A DNA stretch of 34,944 nucleotides, from assembly GCA_022865355.1 (NCBI GenBank), contig JALHST010000175.1, positions 1 to 34,944 on the forward strand, written 5' to 3'. The translations under genes were made by a program, and so were the position numbers. Every line of letters starts with the position of its first letter. Within the stretch, counting starts at the first letter, position 1. The stretch is from Maribacter sp. Its GTDB lineage: Bacteria > Bacteroidota > Bacteroidia > Flavobacteriales > Flavobacteriaceae. A model generated the notes under the pieces. The model made no database searches. It had not been told where the DNA came from and worked only from the letters and a program-made list of their open reading frames with translations. Shown piece after piece: positions 1 through 7,715 of the stretch.

Positions 1-607
1 CATAATCCCGCAGATTGTTCAGATTCAGAACTCCGGTACTCAAAAATCCGCAGGTGCATGCAGGTAACAACGCCGTCCAAAAAATTGTTTTGGTATATAA
101 AAACATTGCACCTAAGACCGCTACCAGACCAAAGAAAACAAAAACGAAAATATCTCCAAGACCTTTATAGCCATAGGCTGAATTGCCAACCGTATATTTA
201 ATCGCCGCCCATATGCTGATTACGCCTAAAGAACCAAATAAGACGATGTATTCAAGGTCTTCTTTCCCAAATGAAACATACAATACGGCTGCGACCAGGA
301 AACTGCTTGTAATAATCGAGCTGAAAATACCGGCCTTCAATTCATTCGCCGTAAGGAGTTTGCTTTGAAATGCCCGTTTCGGGCCAATCCTAGATTCATT
401 ATCGGTGCCCTTAACGCCATCGCCATAATCGTTGGCGAAATTCGAGGTTATCTGAAATGCCACGGTGGTAAACAAGGCAAGTATGAAAATTAAACCATCG
501 GATTTGCCATGAAAATTGGCCAATGCCGTACCAATTACAACCCCTGAAACAGAAAGGGGAAGTGTTCGTAATCTTGCCGCAGTAACCCACGTAAGGAATT
601 TCGACAA
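1..607 (-). CDS. menA: 1,4-dihydroxy-2-naphthoate polyprenyltransferase MenA (partial)
   Basis: This is an integral-membrane UbiA-family prenyltransferase that attaches the polyprenyl tail to DHNA to make demethylmenaquinone. About 202 N-terminal residues are visible; the rest lies off the left edge. The translation opens with a hydrophobic segment preceded by AARLRTLPLSVSG. It then carries the Asp-rich prenyl-diphosphate motif as NFANDYGDGVKGTDN, followed by several membrane segments. No ATG is available: in this frame a stop lies about 60 bases upstream, and the only start fitting MenA homologues is TTG at 605-607. That start lies two bases after the stop of the SPOR gene, so translation is probably coupled to it. 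Family assignment is secure; the TTG start is inferred. Confidence 0.9.
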   Translation of the reverse strand, partial: MSKFLTWVTAARLRTLPLSVSGVVIGTALANFHGKSDGLIFILALFTTVAFQITSNFANDYGDGVKGTDNESRIGPKRAFQSKLLTANELKAGIFSSIITSSFLVAAVLYVSFGKEDLEYIVLFGSLGVISIWAAIKYTVGNSAYGYKGLGDIFVFVFFGLVAVLGAMFLYTKTIFWTALLPACTCGFLSTGVLNLNNLRDY

Positions 608-609
608 AA

Positions 610-1209
610 CTAATAGGGGTCTTCTATTTGAATACGCTTGCCTTCTTTGTATGATGCAACAAAGGCATCTTTAAAGCCAATATCTACAAGCTGTTTTCGG
701 AACATTTGGGCTTCCTTCAAGGTTTCAAAGTTACCAAGCGAATAGGCGTAAAAAGGGTTTGTTTTGACAAACATGGTATTAGTAAGTGCCTCGGACGCCA
801 AGGTAATATTATTGTCAACGAAAGATTTGACTTGAACTGAGTATACCTTTTCTTTCTCCAAAAAGTTTTTGGCCAGGTAAAACTCCTTTACCAGACTCAA
901 TTCTTCATTTTGTTCCTTAAGGTTATCTATTCGTGCCTTTATAACATCGAGGCTATCGATCGAAACCAATAGATTACTAGGTTTTTGATAACCATTTTTA
1001 GTGCTAAGACCCGCTGTAAATGATGTAATCGCCAAGGTACCTATCAAAAAAAGACCGGTAATCCCAGCAAGTATATTGCGTTGTACCTTGCTTTTCTTGA
1101 GTGCTTTATTCTTATATTTTATTTGATCTAATAGACGCTCGTTTATGATTTGGGCTTTGTCTATATCCTTATGGAGTTCAAGTAGGTCACTTTCTTCTAT
1201 AAATGGCAT
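610..1209 (-). CDS. SPOR-domain membrane protein
   Basis: A 199-residue protein with a charged, coiled-coil-like N-terminal cytoplasmic part (about residues 1-45), one membrane segment (about 47-68), a second coiled-coil-like stretch (about 80-115) and a C-terminal SPOR-like domain (about 122-195, YSVQVKSF ... YSLGNFETLKEA ... FVASYKEGKRI). SPOR domains bind denuded septal peptidoglycan, so a cell-envelope or division-site role is plausible. The exact function is unknown. The gene runs directly into menA with a two-base gap, although nothing in the protein suggests a menaquinone function. ATG start at 1207-1209. A terminator separates it from cvfB upstream. Confidence 0.75.
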   Translation of the reverse strand: MPFIEESDLLELHKDIDKAQIINERLLDQIKYKNKALKKSKVQRNILAGITGLFLIGTLAITSFTAGLSTKNGYQKPSNLLVSIDSLDVIKARIDNLKEQNEELSLVKEFYLAKNFLEKEKVYSVQVKSFVDNNITLASEALTNTMFVKTNPFYAYSLGNFETLKEAQMFRKQLVDIGFKDAFVASYKEGKRIQIEDPY

Positions 1210-1243
1210 GAGTTAAAACATTTAGGGGGTGTATGCTGTAAAG

Positions 1244-1285
1244 TTAAAAAAAATCGCCCTATCTACGTTATAATATATAGGCGAT
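1244..1285 (-). terminator. intrinsic terminator after cvfB
   Basis: Read on the minus strand, GATCGCC and GGGCGAT pair around an A/T-rich middle, with further TAT/ATA pairing and a one-base bulge. The hairpin is followed directly by a run of eight T. This is a good Rho-independent terminator between cvfB and the SPOR-menA unit. A -7-like box (1291-1298) sits just upstream, so the same hairpin might instead fold at the very start of the SPOR-menA transcript. Confidence 0.65.
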
Positions 1286-1290
1286 CATTA

Positions 1291-1298
1291 CAAAAATA
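1291..1298 (-). promoter_or_regulatory. candidate -7 box upstream of the SPOR-menA unit
   Basis: The minus strand reads TATTTTTG, an exact match to the Bacteroidota -7 consensus TAnnTTTG. No clear TTG lies at the expected -33 distance. A start 5-7 bases downstream would fall at the base of the 1244-1285 hairpin. The region is A/T-rich, so a chance match is possible. Confidence 0.3.
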
Positions 1299-1382
1299 TA
1301 ATTTAATTCGAAAAACAGGCCATAAATCGATTATAATTTTTTCATCGTATTGATTTTCATACAAATAGGCCATGAAATCTCA

Positions 1383-2213
1383 TTAAATTGCGTGTATCCC
1401 GTCTTCTTTAATATCTATTTTTCTGGCTTTGTATAAAGTTCCGATCCCCTTTTTAAAAGTCTTCTTGCTCATTTGAAGTTCTTCCTTTATCTCCTCTGGT
1501 GAAGATTTATCATGGAGTCCCAGATACCCGCCGTGTGATAGCAGGGTTTCATATATTTTATTGGCGGCCGGTTCAAGAATTTTCAACCCCAGGGGTTGCA
1601 ACGAGACGTCGATTTTATGGTCTCCTCGAATTCTTTTGATTACTCCTTTGGTAGTATCACCTACAGATATCTTTTTGAAAACCTCATTGCCATACACCAG
1701 ACCTTTGTACTTGTGGTTAATAATTACCTCCCACCCAAGATCGGTAAGTCGCGTGACTACAAGTTCTACCACATCCCCCTCCGCCACGGTCAGCATGTCG
1801 TTGTTCAAAAACTTGTCAAGCTTGTTAGAGGCCACAAGGCGGTTTGACTGTTGGTCGAGATAACAAAATACCACATACCATTGTCCTTCCACCATTTTAT
1901 TTCGCTGCTCCCGGAAAGGCACCAGAAGATGTTTTTCCAAACCCCAATCTAAAAAGGCTCCAAACTCATTGACTTCGACGACTTGTAATAATTGAAATTC
2001 GTTTACATGAATATAAGGTTCCAAAGTGGTTGCCACAGGTCGTTCGGCATGATCCAAGTAACAAAAAACTTCTAATGGATCTCCTATTTGATACTGTTCG
2101 GGCACATATTTGTTGGGTAAAAGTATTTCATTGCCTTCACTATCCCCTAAAAATAAACCAACGCTGGTGTCGCGCAATATTTCGAGCGTGTTATACTCTC
2201 CCAGTGATATCAT
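1383..2213 (-). CDS. cvfB: CvfB-family S1-like RNA-binding protein
   Basis: A 276-residue protein matching the CvfB/YitL family: tandem S1-like OB folds (about residues 1-60, 70-135 and 140-205; for example FGAFLDWGLEKHLLVPFREQ, and GLVYGNEVFKKISVGD) followed by a C-terminal winged-helix-like domain (about 220-276, with KKTFKKGIGTLYKARKI). Family members bind RNA and affect virulence-factor expression in staphylococci; the role in Bacteroidota is not established. The gene is flanked by terminators on both sides (2244-2275 upstream, 1244-1285 downstream), so it is probably a separate transcription unit inside the menaquinone cluster. ATG start at 2211-2213. Confidence 0.88.
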   Translation of the reverse strand: MISLGEYNTLEILRDTSVGLFLGDSEGNEILLPNKYVPEQYQIGDPLEVFCYLDHAERPVATTLEPYIHVNEFQLLQVVEVNEFGAFLDWGLEKHLLVPFREQRNKMVEGQWYVVFCYLDQQSNRLVASNKLDKFLNNDMLTVAEGDVVELVVTRLTDLGWEVIINHKYKGLVYGNEVFKKISVGDTTKGVIKRIRGDHKIDVSLQPLGLKILEPAANKIYETLLSHGGYLGLHDKSSPEEIKEELQMSKKTFKKGIGTLYKARKIDIKEDGIHAI

Positions 2214-2243
2214 TGTGTAAAACTAGTTTAAATTATCAGATAT

Positions 2244-2275
2244 AAAAAAAGCCGTATACCCAATGGAATACGGCC
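2244..2275 (-). terminator. intrinsic terminator after the DUF2853 gene
   Basis: The minus strand forms a perfect 7-bp stem GCCGTAT/ATACGGC (2251-2257 with 2268-2274) with a 10-base loop, followed by seven T. It sits just after the DUF2853 stop and before cvfB, and would end the menI-menF-menD-DUF2853 transcript. Confidence 0.85.
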
Positions 2276-2295
2276 TTACTTTCTTCAAAAACAAA

Positions 2296-2637
2296 TTATT
2301 TATACACCGATTCTTTCTTGAAATGTTTGCACAGCATATAATATACCACTGCGCGGTGCTTGTTTTTATTGGATGTACCATACTTGTCCATCACACTTTT
2401 AATAGCATCCATTAACTGGGGGCTATCTTTCAAACCCAATTTCTTAATCAGGTAATTTTTCTTTACGGTTTCCAATTCTTTTTCATCGCCGCCCGAAACC
2501 TTCGAAGCGTCCAAATTGTAGATAGATGGCCCCAAACCAATGGTTACCTTGGTTAAAAGTGCAGTGTCTGCACTTGTTCCAAATTTGTCCTTAATGTCGG
2601 CGGCATACTTCGCAACCAATTCATCTCTTTTACTCAT
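2296..2637 (-). CDS. DUF2853 family protein
   Basis: A 113-residue, lysine-rich soluble protein recognisable as DUF2853: N-terminal helix MSKRDELVAKYAADIKDKFG, a central VTIGLGPSIYNLDASKVS, and a C-terminal NKHRAVVYYMLCKHFKKE. No function is known for the family. It has no signal peptide or membrane segment, so it is cytoplasmic. It lies 19 bases downstream of menD on the same strand and ends at a strong terminator, so it is probably the last gene of the menaquinone unit. ATG start at 2635-2637. Confidence 0.85.
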   Translation of the reverse strand: MSKRDELVAKYAADIKDKFGTSADTALLTKVTIGLGPSIYNLDASKVSGGDEKELETVKKNYLIKKLGLKDSPQLMDAIKSVMDKYGTSNKNKHRAVVYYMLCKHFKKESVYK

Positions 2638-2656
2638 AATAGCTAGTGTTGAATAA

Positions 2657-4429
2657 TTAATGGTTTAAAAGACTCGAAGATATAAAATCAAAGTACTCCA
2701 TCAAAATTTTATTATTCACAACTCTTGGAGTCTTAATTTCAAGCAGTTGCGGTGCATCTGAATTTAGATAAAAACCATTGAGTTTTGGTACAAGGTCTTC
2801 CAATTTCGAAACAGCTTGATATCGAATATTGAACATTTTACATAGATGTTCGGCATCAAATGAATGTACCGTTTCAAAATACGTTTCAAAATTGGCGGTT
2901 TCGTCATTTCCCGGAAGGATTCTAAAAATTCCTCCTCCTTGGTTGTTGGTGACGATGATCCTAAAATCAGGCCTCAGGTAAGAATTCCACAAACCATTGC
3001 TGTCATAAAGGAAACTAAGGTCCCCTGTTATCAAAAGGGTCGGATGCTTACAATATATAGAGGCCCCGACCGCCGTAGATGTGCTTCCATCTATACCACT
3101 TGTCCCCCGATTGCAGAATACTTCAACCGAATCATCGGTTTCAAATAGTTGTGCATAGCGTATAGCCGAGCTGTTTGCCAATTGTAATTGATAATTTTTT
3201 GGAATCTTTTTTAAAATATGATAAAACACCCACATATCCGAGATAGGTATTTTTTGTATGTACTCTTCTCGTTTCGCTTCATATACAAGTTTCAATTTAT
3301 TCCAACGATCATAATAGTTGCCAGCGTTCATTTGACGAACTGGCAAGAATTGATTAAAAAACGAATTCACATCCATTTTAAAATGATGCGATAGGCAAAA
3401 GAAGGTGTTGAACGCTTTTTTGGTATCAACATGCCAGTGGTGCCGTGGGGTAAATTCCCTCAGGAAGGCCTTAATTTTTTTGGAAACGATCATTCCTCCT
3501 ATCGTAAGCAGGATATCGGGTTGCAATGTTTGAAAAATAGCCTTGCGATTTTTGAGTTTTTCGATAGGGGCAATCATGCTATCAATACTGGGGAAAAAAT
3601 AAGGGCTGTGAACATTCGAAGTGGTTTCGGTCAATACGACCACAGAGGGATCTTTAGATAGCGCTTCCAGCAATTGCGCATTGATACGCTTCGGGTAGCA
3701 GGCCCCGATCAAAATCATTTTCCTTGGGGCTGTATTCCAAATAGCACCATATTTTTCAAGGTCCGAAATCACAATTTTAACCGATTTCACCTCAGTCTCA
3801 TAATCTGGTTCTACCAATAACTTGTCGACTGCATTGTATAATGGTTCTTCGAAAGGCACATTGATATGTACGGGTGTCTTGTCATTCACGGCAATCGTCA
3901 AGGCCTCGTTGAGGAAGTCATTATTTATCGTATTTATTTTTTGCTGGGCAGCCTCTATCGTATCCCCGGCGAGCATTTCAGGAGTATATTTTCTTACCCT
4001 ATCGGTGGCATGAACGACATCCTGAAGTAAATTGGCCGAATAACCGATATGCTTCTCAAAAACATCTGCTTGCCGTATCGTTTGCCCATCTCCTATATCA
4101 ATCTTGTATTGGGGTCGATCGGCCGAGATGACCACCAAAGGGATATCGCTATAATAGGCTTCGGCAATCGCCGGATAGTAGTTCAGTAAGGCGCTTCCAG
4201 AGGTGCAGACCACGGCAACCGGGGCTTGCAGCTGCTGGGCCATGCCTAGGGCAAAAAATGCCGCACAACGCTCGTCAACGATACTAAAGCAATTGAAAAA
4301 AAAATCCTCGGTGAATCCAAGGGTCAAAGGCGCATTCCGGGAACCCGGGGAAATTATGATGTTTTTTATCCCTTTTGCCTTACAATGCTGCAGGACCAAT
4401 TGGGCCGAGGGAATACTTGAATATTTCAT
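2657..4429 (-). CDS. menD: MenD, SEPHCHC synthase
   Basis: A thiamine-diphosphate enzyme of about 590 residues that joins isochorismate and 2-oxoglutarate to give SEPHCHC, the first committed step to menaquinone. Visible features are the N-terminal pyrimidine-binding domain with IISPGSRNAPLTLGF and the catalytic Glu in VDERCAAFFALGMA. The C-terminal TPP/metal site is GDLSFLYDSNGLW followed by NNQGGGIF. Length is normal for the family. A longer in-frame start exists only as TTG at 4436-4438, so the ATG at 4427-4429 is preferred. It lies about 38 bases downstream of menF and is presumably co-transcribed with it. Confidence 0.96.
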   Translation of the reverse strand: MKYSSIPSAQLVLQHCKAKGIKNIIISPGSRNAPLTLGFTEDFFFNCFSIVDERCAAFFALGMAQQLQAPVAVVCTSGSALLNYYPAIAEAYYSDIPLVVISADRPQYKIDIGDGQTIRQADVFEKHIGYSANLLQDVVHATDRVRKYTPEMLAGDTIEAAQQKINTINNDFLNEALTIAVNDKTPVHINVPFEEPLYNAVDKLLVEPDYETEVKSVKIVISDLEKYGAIWNTAPRKMILIGACYPKRINAQLLEALSKDPSVVVLTETTSNVHSPYFFPSIDSMIAPIEKLKNRKAIFQTLQPDILLTIGGMIVSKKIKAFLREFTPRHHWHVDTKKAFNTFFCLSHHFKMDVNSFFNQFLPVRQMNAGNYYDRWNKLKLVYEAKREEYIQKIPISDMWVFYHILKKIPKNYQLQLANSSAIRYAQLFETDDSVEVFCNRGTSGIDGSTSTAVGASIYCKHPTLLITGDLSFLYDSNGLWNSYLRPDFRIIVTNNQGGGIFRILPGNDETANFETYFETVHSFDAEHLCKMFNIRYQAVSKLEDLVPKLNGFYLNSDAPQLLEIKTPRVVNNKILMEYFDFISSSLLNH

Positions 4430-4467
4430 GGAATACAAAAATACGAAGCCCTAATTTCTTAACCCAA

Positions 4468-5580
4468 TTAATTTTGGCCAAAGAGAATGCTGAACATGGT
4501 TGTACTTTTAGCAACGGTTTCCTGCCATTCCAATTCGGGAATTGACTCGCGTGTAAGCCCTCCCCCGACATAAATCAGGGCTTTTGAATTTTTTAGTTGC
4601 ATGCAACGAATATTGACGTAAAGTCGGGTGCTTTTCTTTATAGGTCGAAATGCCCTTAATTCATGATTTTTGTTATCCGCGCTTCGAGCTTTTGTTTGTC
4701 GCATATTCAATTCACCCAAAAAACCAGTATAAAACTCGCGATCATACGATTCATGGCCTTGGATATAATTTTTAGCCCATTCTTTCGGAATGCCACAAAC
4801 AGCAGGTGTCGGGTGCAACGCCTTGATGATATCCGAAAGGGTATTTTGAAGCGTGCCAGTCAGTTTAGTCCGTAAATGCCAAAGCTTACCTGCGGGAACT
4901 GATTGCGATGCCGATATTTTCAGATCGGAGACGTTATTTTCCAACGCTTTTGCTATATATTCGGTGACAAAGGCCTGTTCACCTATTTCCTTTGCTCCCC
5001 AAACATGAAGTTGACCTTTATCGCTGCTATGTGTGCCCGCCAATGACATGGCCATCACCTGCTTGTTTTCGATCTGCACTAAAATTTCCGGAGTAGCTCC
5101 CAACCACATGCCTACTTTTGGATGGTACCAGAGATAACAAAATGCCGAATGGTAGCGGGCCAACACTCTTTGCAACAAAACGATCGGAGAAAGTGAACAA
5201 CCTACATCCAACTGTCGCGAAAGCACCACTTTACGATAATCGTTTTTTTTAATCTCGTCGATGGCATTTTTTACCTTTTCTAAATATATTTTCTTTGTTT
5301 GGGGATTAATTTTTAAAAGGTTTTGCCGTACACTGGGCACGACTCTTTCAGTAAAATCAATGGCTTGCAGCGTTTCGTCGGCAGCAATCAAAATAGCGCC
5401 CCTCGCAGTATCAAATGGTGCGAAAACGAATCCGCTCTCAGTATAATTGATGCTATATCGAACTTTTGCGTCATTTTGAAATAGGGCGTTGACAGCGGTT
5501 TCATGGGGTCTCCGATAGATCACAAAGGGAAGGTCCTTCGCTAAGTGAGCTTCCGTCTTAGTTATAATGTCTAAAAACAT
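4468..5580 (-). CDS. menF: isochorismate synthase MenF
   Basis: A 370-residue chorismate-utilising enzyme converting chorismate to isochorismate. The conserved C-terminal catalytic domain carries the base Lys in RKVVLSRQ, the GATPEILVQ loop, MSLAGT, HLRTKLTG, LHPTPAVCGIPK and the Mg-binding GHESYDREFYTGFLGE, ending with YVGGGLTRESIPELEWQET. Its place between menI and menD argues for menaquinone rather than siderophore isochorismate. The ATG (5578-5580) is separated from the menI stop by one base, so translation is probably coupled. The N-terminal part is weakly conserved, as is usual. Confidence 0.95.
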   Translation of the reverse strand: MFLDIITKTEAHLAKDLPFVIYRRPHETAVNALFQNDAKVRYSINYTESGFVFAPFDTARGAILIAADETLQAIDFTERVVPSVRQNLLKINPQTKKIYLEKVKNAIDEIKKNDYRKVVLSRQLDVGCSLSPIVLLQRVLARYHSAFCYLWYHPKVGMWLGATPEILVQIENKQVMAMSLAGTHSSDKGQLHVWGAKEIGEQAFVTEYIAKALENNVSDLKISASQSVPAGKLWHLRTKLTGTLQNTLSDIIKALHPTPAVCGIPKEWAKNYIQGHESYDREFYTGFLGELNMRQTKARSADNKNHELRAFRPIKKSTRLYVNIRCMQLKNSKALIYVGGGLTRESIPELEWQETVAKSTTMFSILFGQN

Positions 5581-5581
5581 C

Positions 5582-6004
5582 TTATTTTTTAGCTAAGGCA
5601 ATGGTAGTCAGTTTACAAACCGAAAGCAAGTTTTCTGCCTTATCCCTTATTTTTATATCCCATAATTGGGTAGTACGACCCTTGTGAATCACGGTTGCCT
5701 TGGCAAAGACTTCGCCTTCCTTAACGCTCTTTACATGATTGGCGGATATTTCTATACCTCTAATAAAATAATTCTGTGCATCCAAAAATATGTATGATGC
5801 CATGCTTCCTACACTTTCGGCCAAGGCTACCAAAGCACCCCCATGAAGTACCCCATCAGGCTGGTGAACCCTATGATTTACGGGCATTTTGCCCACTAAA
5901 AAGTTTTCCCCAACGTCTATGTATTCTATTTCCAAAGTCTCCATCATGGTGTTTTTGGAAGACTCGTTACAAACTTTTAGGATTTTAACCTTTAAATCGT
6001 CCAT
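5582..6004 (-). CDS. menI: hotdog-fold thioesterase, probable DHNA-CoA thioesterase MenI
   Basis: A 140-residue PaaI/YdiI-type hotdog thioesterase. The active-site region VLHGGALVALAESVGSMASY, with catalytic Glu in the long helix, closely resembles E. coli YdiI (MenI). So do EISANHVKS and the final LTTIAL. MenI hydrolyses 1,4-dihydroxy-2-naphthoyl-CoA to DHNA before prenylation by MenA. Being the first gene of a menI-menF-menD run supports this substrate, although PaaI relatives with other acyl-CoA substrates cannot be excluded. ATG start at 6002-6004. Confidence 0.85.
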   Translation of the reverse strand: MDDLKVKILKVCNESSKNTMMETLEIEYIDVGENFLVGKMPVNHRVHQPDGVLHGGALVALAESVGSMASYIFLDAQNYFIRGIEISANHVKSVKEGEVFAKATVIHKGRTTQLWDIKIRDKAENLLSVCKLTTIALAKK

Positions 6005-6019
6005 GCTGTTAATTTTTTG

Positions 6020-6046
6020 TAAAATTACATATTACGAAACCAACAA
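6020..6046 (-). promoter_or_regulatory. candidate promoter of the menI-menF-menD unit
   Basis: On the minus strand a TTG (6044-6046, within TTTTG) is followed after 16 bases by TAATTTTA (6020-6027), one mismatch from TAnnTTTG. The box lies about 16 bases upstream of the menI ATG. The spacing is slightly shorter than at the SRP RNA promoter of this window (19), so this is tentative. Confidence 0.35.
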
Positions 6047-6076
6047 AAGGCATTACTTTGAAGAAGATTTAGTTTT

Positions 6077-6721
6077 ATGGACCCATTGGAAAAACAAGTT
6101 AGGTACCAAACTACGAATACCTACAATACCTTGAATAACTTAACTGCCAAAACCGAAAATATATGGATGGTTTTTCATGGAATTGGCTATCTAAGTAGGT
6201 ACTTCCTGAAGTATTTCGATGAATTATCTCCCATTGAAAATTATATTATTGCCCCTCAAGCGCCCTCAAAATATTATTTGAACAGTCAATATCGATACGT
6301 AGGGGCGAGCTGGTTGACTAAGGAAAATACGGCTTTAGAGACCCAGAATGTCATTGCCTATCTCGATGCCGTATTTGCCATCGAAAAAATCCCGGATGAT
6401 CGACGATTGATTGTCTTTGGTTATTCACAAGGGGTGTCGATAGCGATGCGCTGGTTGGCGCGAAAACAATTGAAGTGTGCACATGTCATTCTATACGCAG
6501 GCGGATTACCCGATGAACTTACGGCCCAAGAATTTAAATTTCTAGAACAAAACGGTACGCACATTACATTGGTAGTTGGGAATCAAGACGAATATCTGAC
6601 CGAAGAACGACGTATCAAAGAAGCAAGCAAAATGAACGTCTTGTTCAATGGAAGGGCAAAACAAGTTATTTTTGAAGGCGGGCACGAAATTAAAAAAGAA
6701 CTTCTTAATACGTTCCTATAA
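6077..6721 (+). CDS. alpha/beta hydrolase (phospholipase/carboxylesterase type)
   Basis: A 214-residue serine hydrolase of the Abhydrolase_2 type. Visible elements are an oxyanion-hole turn FHGIG (about residues 33-37), the nucleophile elbow GYSQG (Ser117), an acid at VVGNQDEYL (Asp171) and a catalytic His in GGHE (His203). No signal peptide, so cytoplasmic. Substrate unknown; relatives are carboxylesterases, lysophospholipases or acyl-protein thioesterases. Its TAA overlaps the ATG of the next gene by one base (TAATG), the first of two such couplings in a hydrolase-GNAT-VOC trio. The gene is divergent from menI. Confidence 0.88.
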   Translation: MDPLEKQVRYQTTNTYNTLNNLTAKTENIWMVFHGIGYLSRYFLKYFDELSPIENYIIAPQAPSKYYLNSQYRYVGASWLTKENTALETQNVIAYLDAVFAIEKIPDDRRLIVFGYSQGVSIAMRWLARKQLKCAHVILYAGGLPDELTAQEFKFLEQNGTHITLVVGNQDEYLTEERRIKEASKMNVLFNGRAKQVIFEGGHEIKKELLNTFL

Positions 6722-7293
6722 TGGACAACGAGATTGTTTTGGAAAACGAATTCGTAAAACTACTGCCTTTGACTTTGGACAATATTCAGAATCTATACCC
6801 GGTAGCAAGCCAGAAAAAATTGGTAGCATTTTCCCCATCAGACATAGAAACGCCCGAAGCACTGAAGGAGTATGTCACGATGGCGCTTGAATTAAAGAAT
6901 AAGAAACAGGCCATTCCCTTTATTGTATTCGATAAGACCCGTCAGGAGTATGCAGGCAGTACCCGTTTTATGAATATTCAATGGGCCAATAAGGTGCTCG
7001 AAATTGGTTCAACATGGATCGGTAGGGAATTTCAAGGAAGCGGTCTGAATGCCCATATGAAAATCTTAATGGTCGATTATGCATTTGAAAAAATGGATTT
7101 TGAAAAAGTTGAATTCCGTATCGATGAACGCAACATACGGTCACGAAAAGCCGTCGAAAAACTAGGAGCGAAGCTAGAAGGGATTCTGCGTAAAAATGTT
7201 TATTTATTGGATGGATATAAAAGAAATACCTGTTGTTACGGACTTCTAAAGGAAGAGTGGCATGCCCATAAAAAGTCTGAATCGCAAAATTAA
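6721..7293 (+). CDS. GNAT N-acetyltransferase (RimJ/RimL-like)
   Basis: A 190-residue GNAT-fold acetyltransferase of the RimJ/RimL-like group. The strand pair TRFMNIQ/LEIGSTWIGREFQGSGLN carries the acetyl-CoA loop (GREFQGSG), followed by FEKVEFRIDERNIRSRKAVEKLGAKLEG. These are the usual landmarks of the family, and the length is typical. Substrate is unknown (ribosomal protein N-terminus, an amino acid or a small amine). It is translationally coupled at both ends: the ATG overlaps the upstream stop by one base, and its own TAA overlaps the next ATG. Confidence 0.88.
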   Translation: MDNEIVLENEFVKLLPLTLDNIQNLYPVASQKKLVAFSPSDIETPEALKEYVTMALELKNKKQAIPFIVFDKTRQEYAGSTRFMNIQWANKVLEIGSTWIGREFQGSGLNAHMKILMVDYAFEKMDFEKVEFRIDERNIRSRKAVEKLGAKLEGILRKNVYLLDGYKRNTCCYGLLKEEWHAHKKSESQN

Positions 7294-7682
7294 TGGAACA
7301 ACACATAGCACAAATTTCCTTGCTTGTAGCAGACTATGACGAAGCCATCGCCTTTTATACCGATAAACTGGGGTTTGAAGTGGTACAGGATATCCCCCTC
7401 ACGGAAGTCAAAAGATGGGTGGTCATAACGCCAAAAAATTCAAAAGGATGCAAACTGTTACTGGCCAAAGCATCTAATTCAAGACAATTGGCCTGCGTCG
7501 GCAATCAGACCGGTGGTCGGGTCTTTCTTTTTCTTTATACGGATGATTTTTGGCGGGATTACAACCACATGCAAACCAAGGGCGTAGAATTTACTGAAAA
7601 ACCGCGGGAAGAAAATTATGGTCAGGTAGTCGTATTCAAGGATTTATATGGCAATCTTTGGGATCTAATACAAGTCCGATAA
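7293..7682 (+). CDS. VOC superfamily (glyoxalase-like) protein
   Basis: A 129-residue protein with two beta-alpha-beta-beta-beta modules of the vicinal oxygen chelate fold: QISLLVADYDEAIAFYTDKLGFEVVQDIPL, then VFLFLYTDDFWRDYNHMQTKGVEFTEKPREE ... VVFKDLYGNLWDLIQV. The usual terminal metal-binding Glu position of glyoxalases reads as Asp (LWDLIQ), so classical glyoxalase I activity is not assured. This is the last gene of the TAATG-coupled hydrolase-GNAT-VOC trio and is convergent with the exported protein at 7716-8645 (33-base gap). Confidence 0.88.
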   Translation: MEQHIAQISLLVADYDEAIAFYTDKLGFEVVQDIPLTEVKRWVVITPKNSKGCKLLLAKASNSRQLACVGNQTGGRVFLFLYTDDFWRDYNHMQTKGVEFTEKPREENYGQVVVFKDLYGNLWDLIQVR

Positions 7683-7715
7683 AATGGCCGGCCGAATGCC
7701 TAATCAAGATTTCTT

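Noticed and set aside
4203-4454. Plus-strand ORFs within menD and similar shadows over menF, DUF1080 and pheT.
   Set aside because: They lie fully opposite strongly conserved coding sequence and show no domain.
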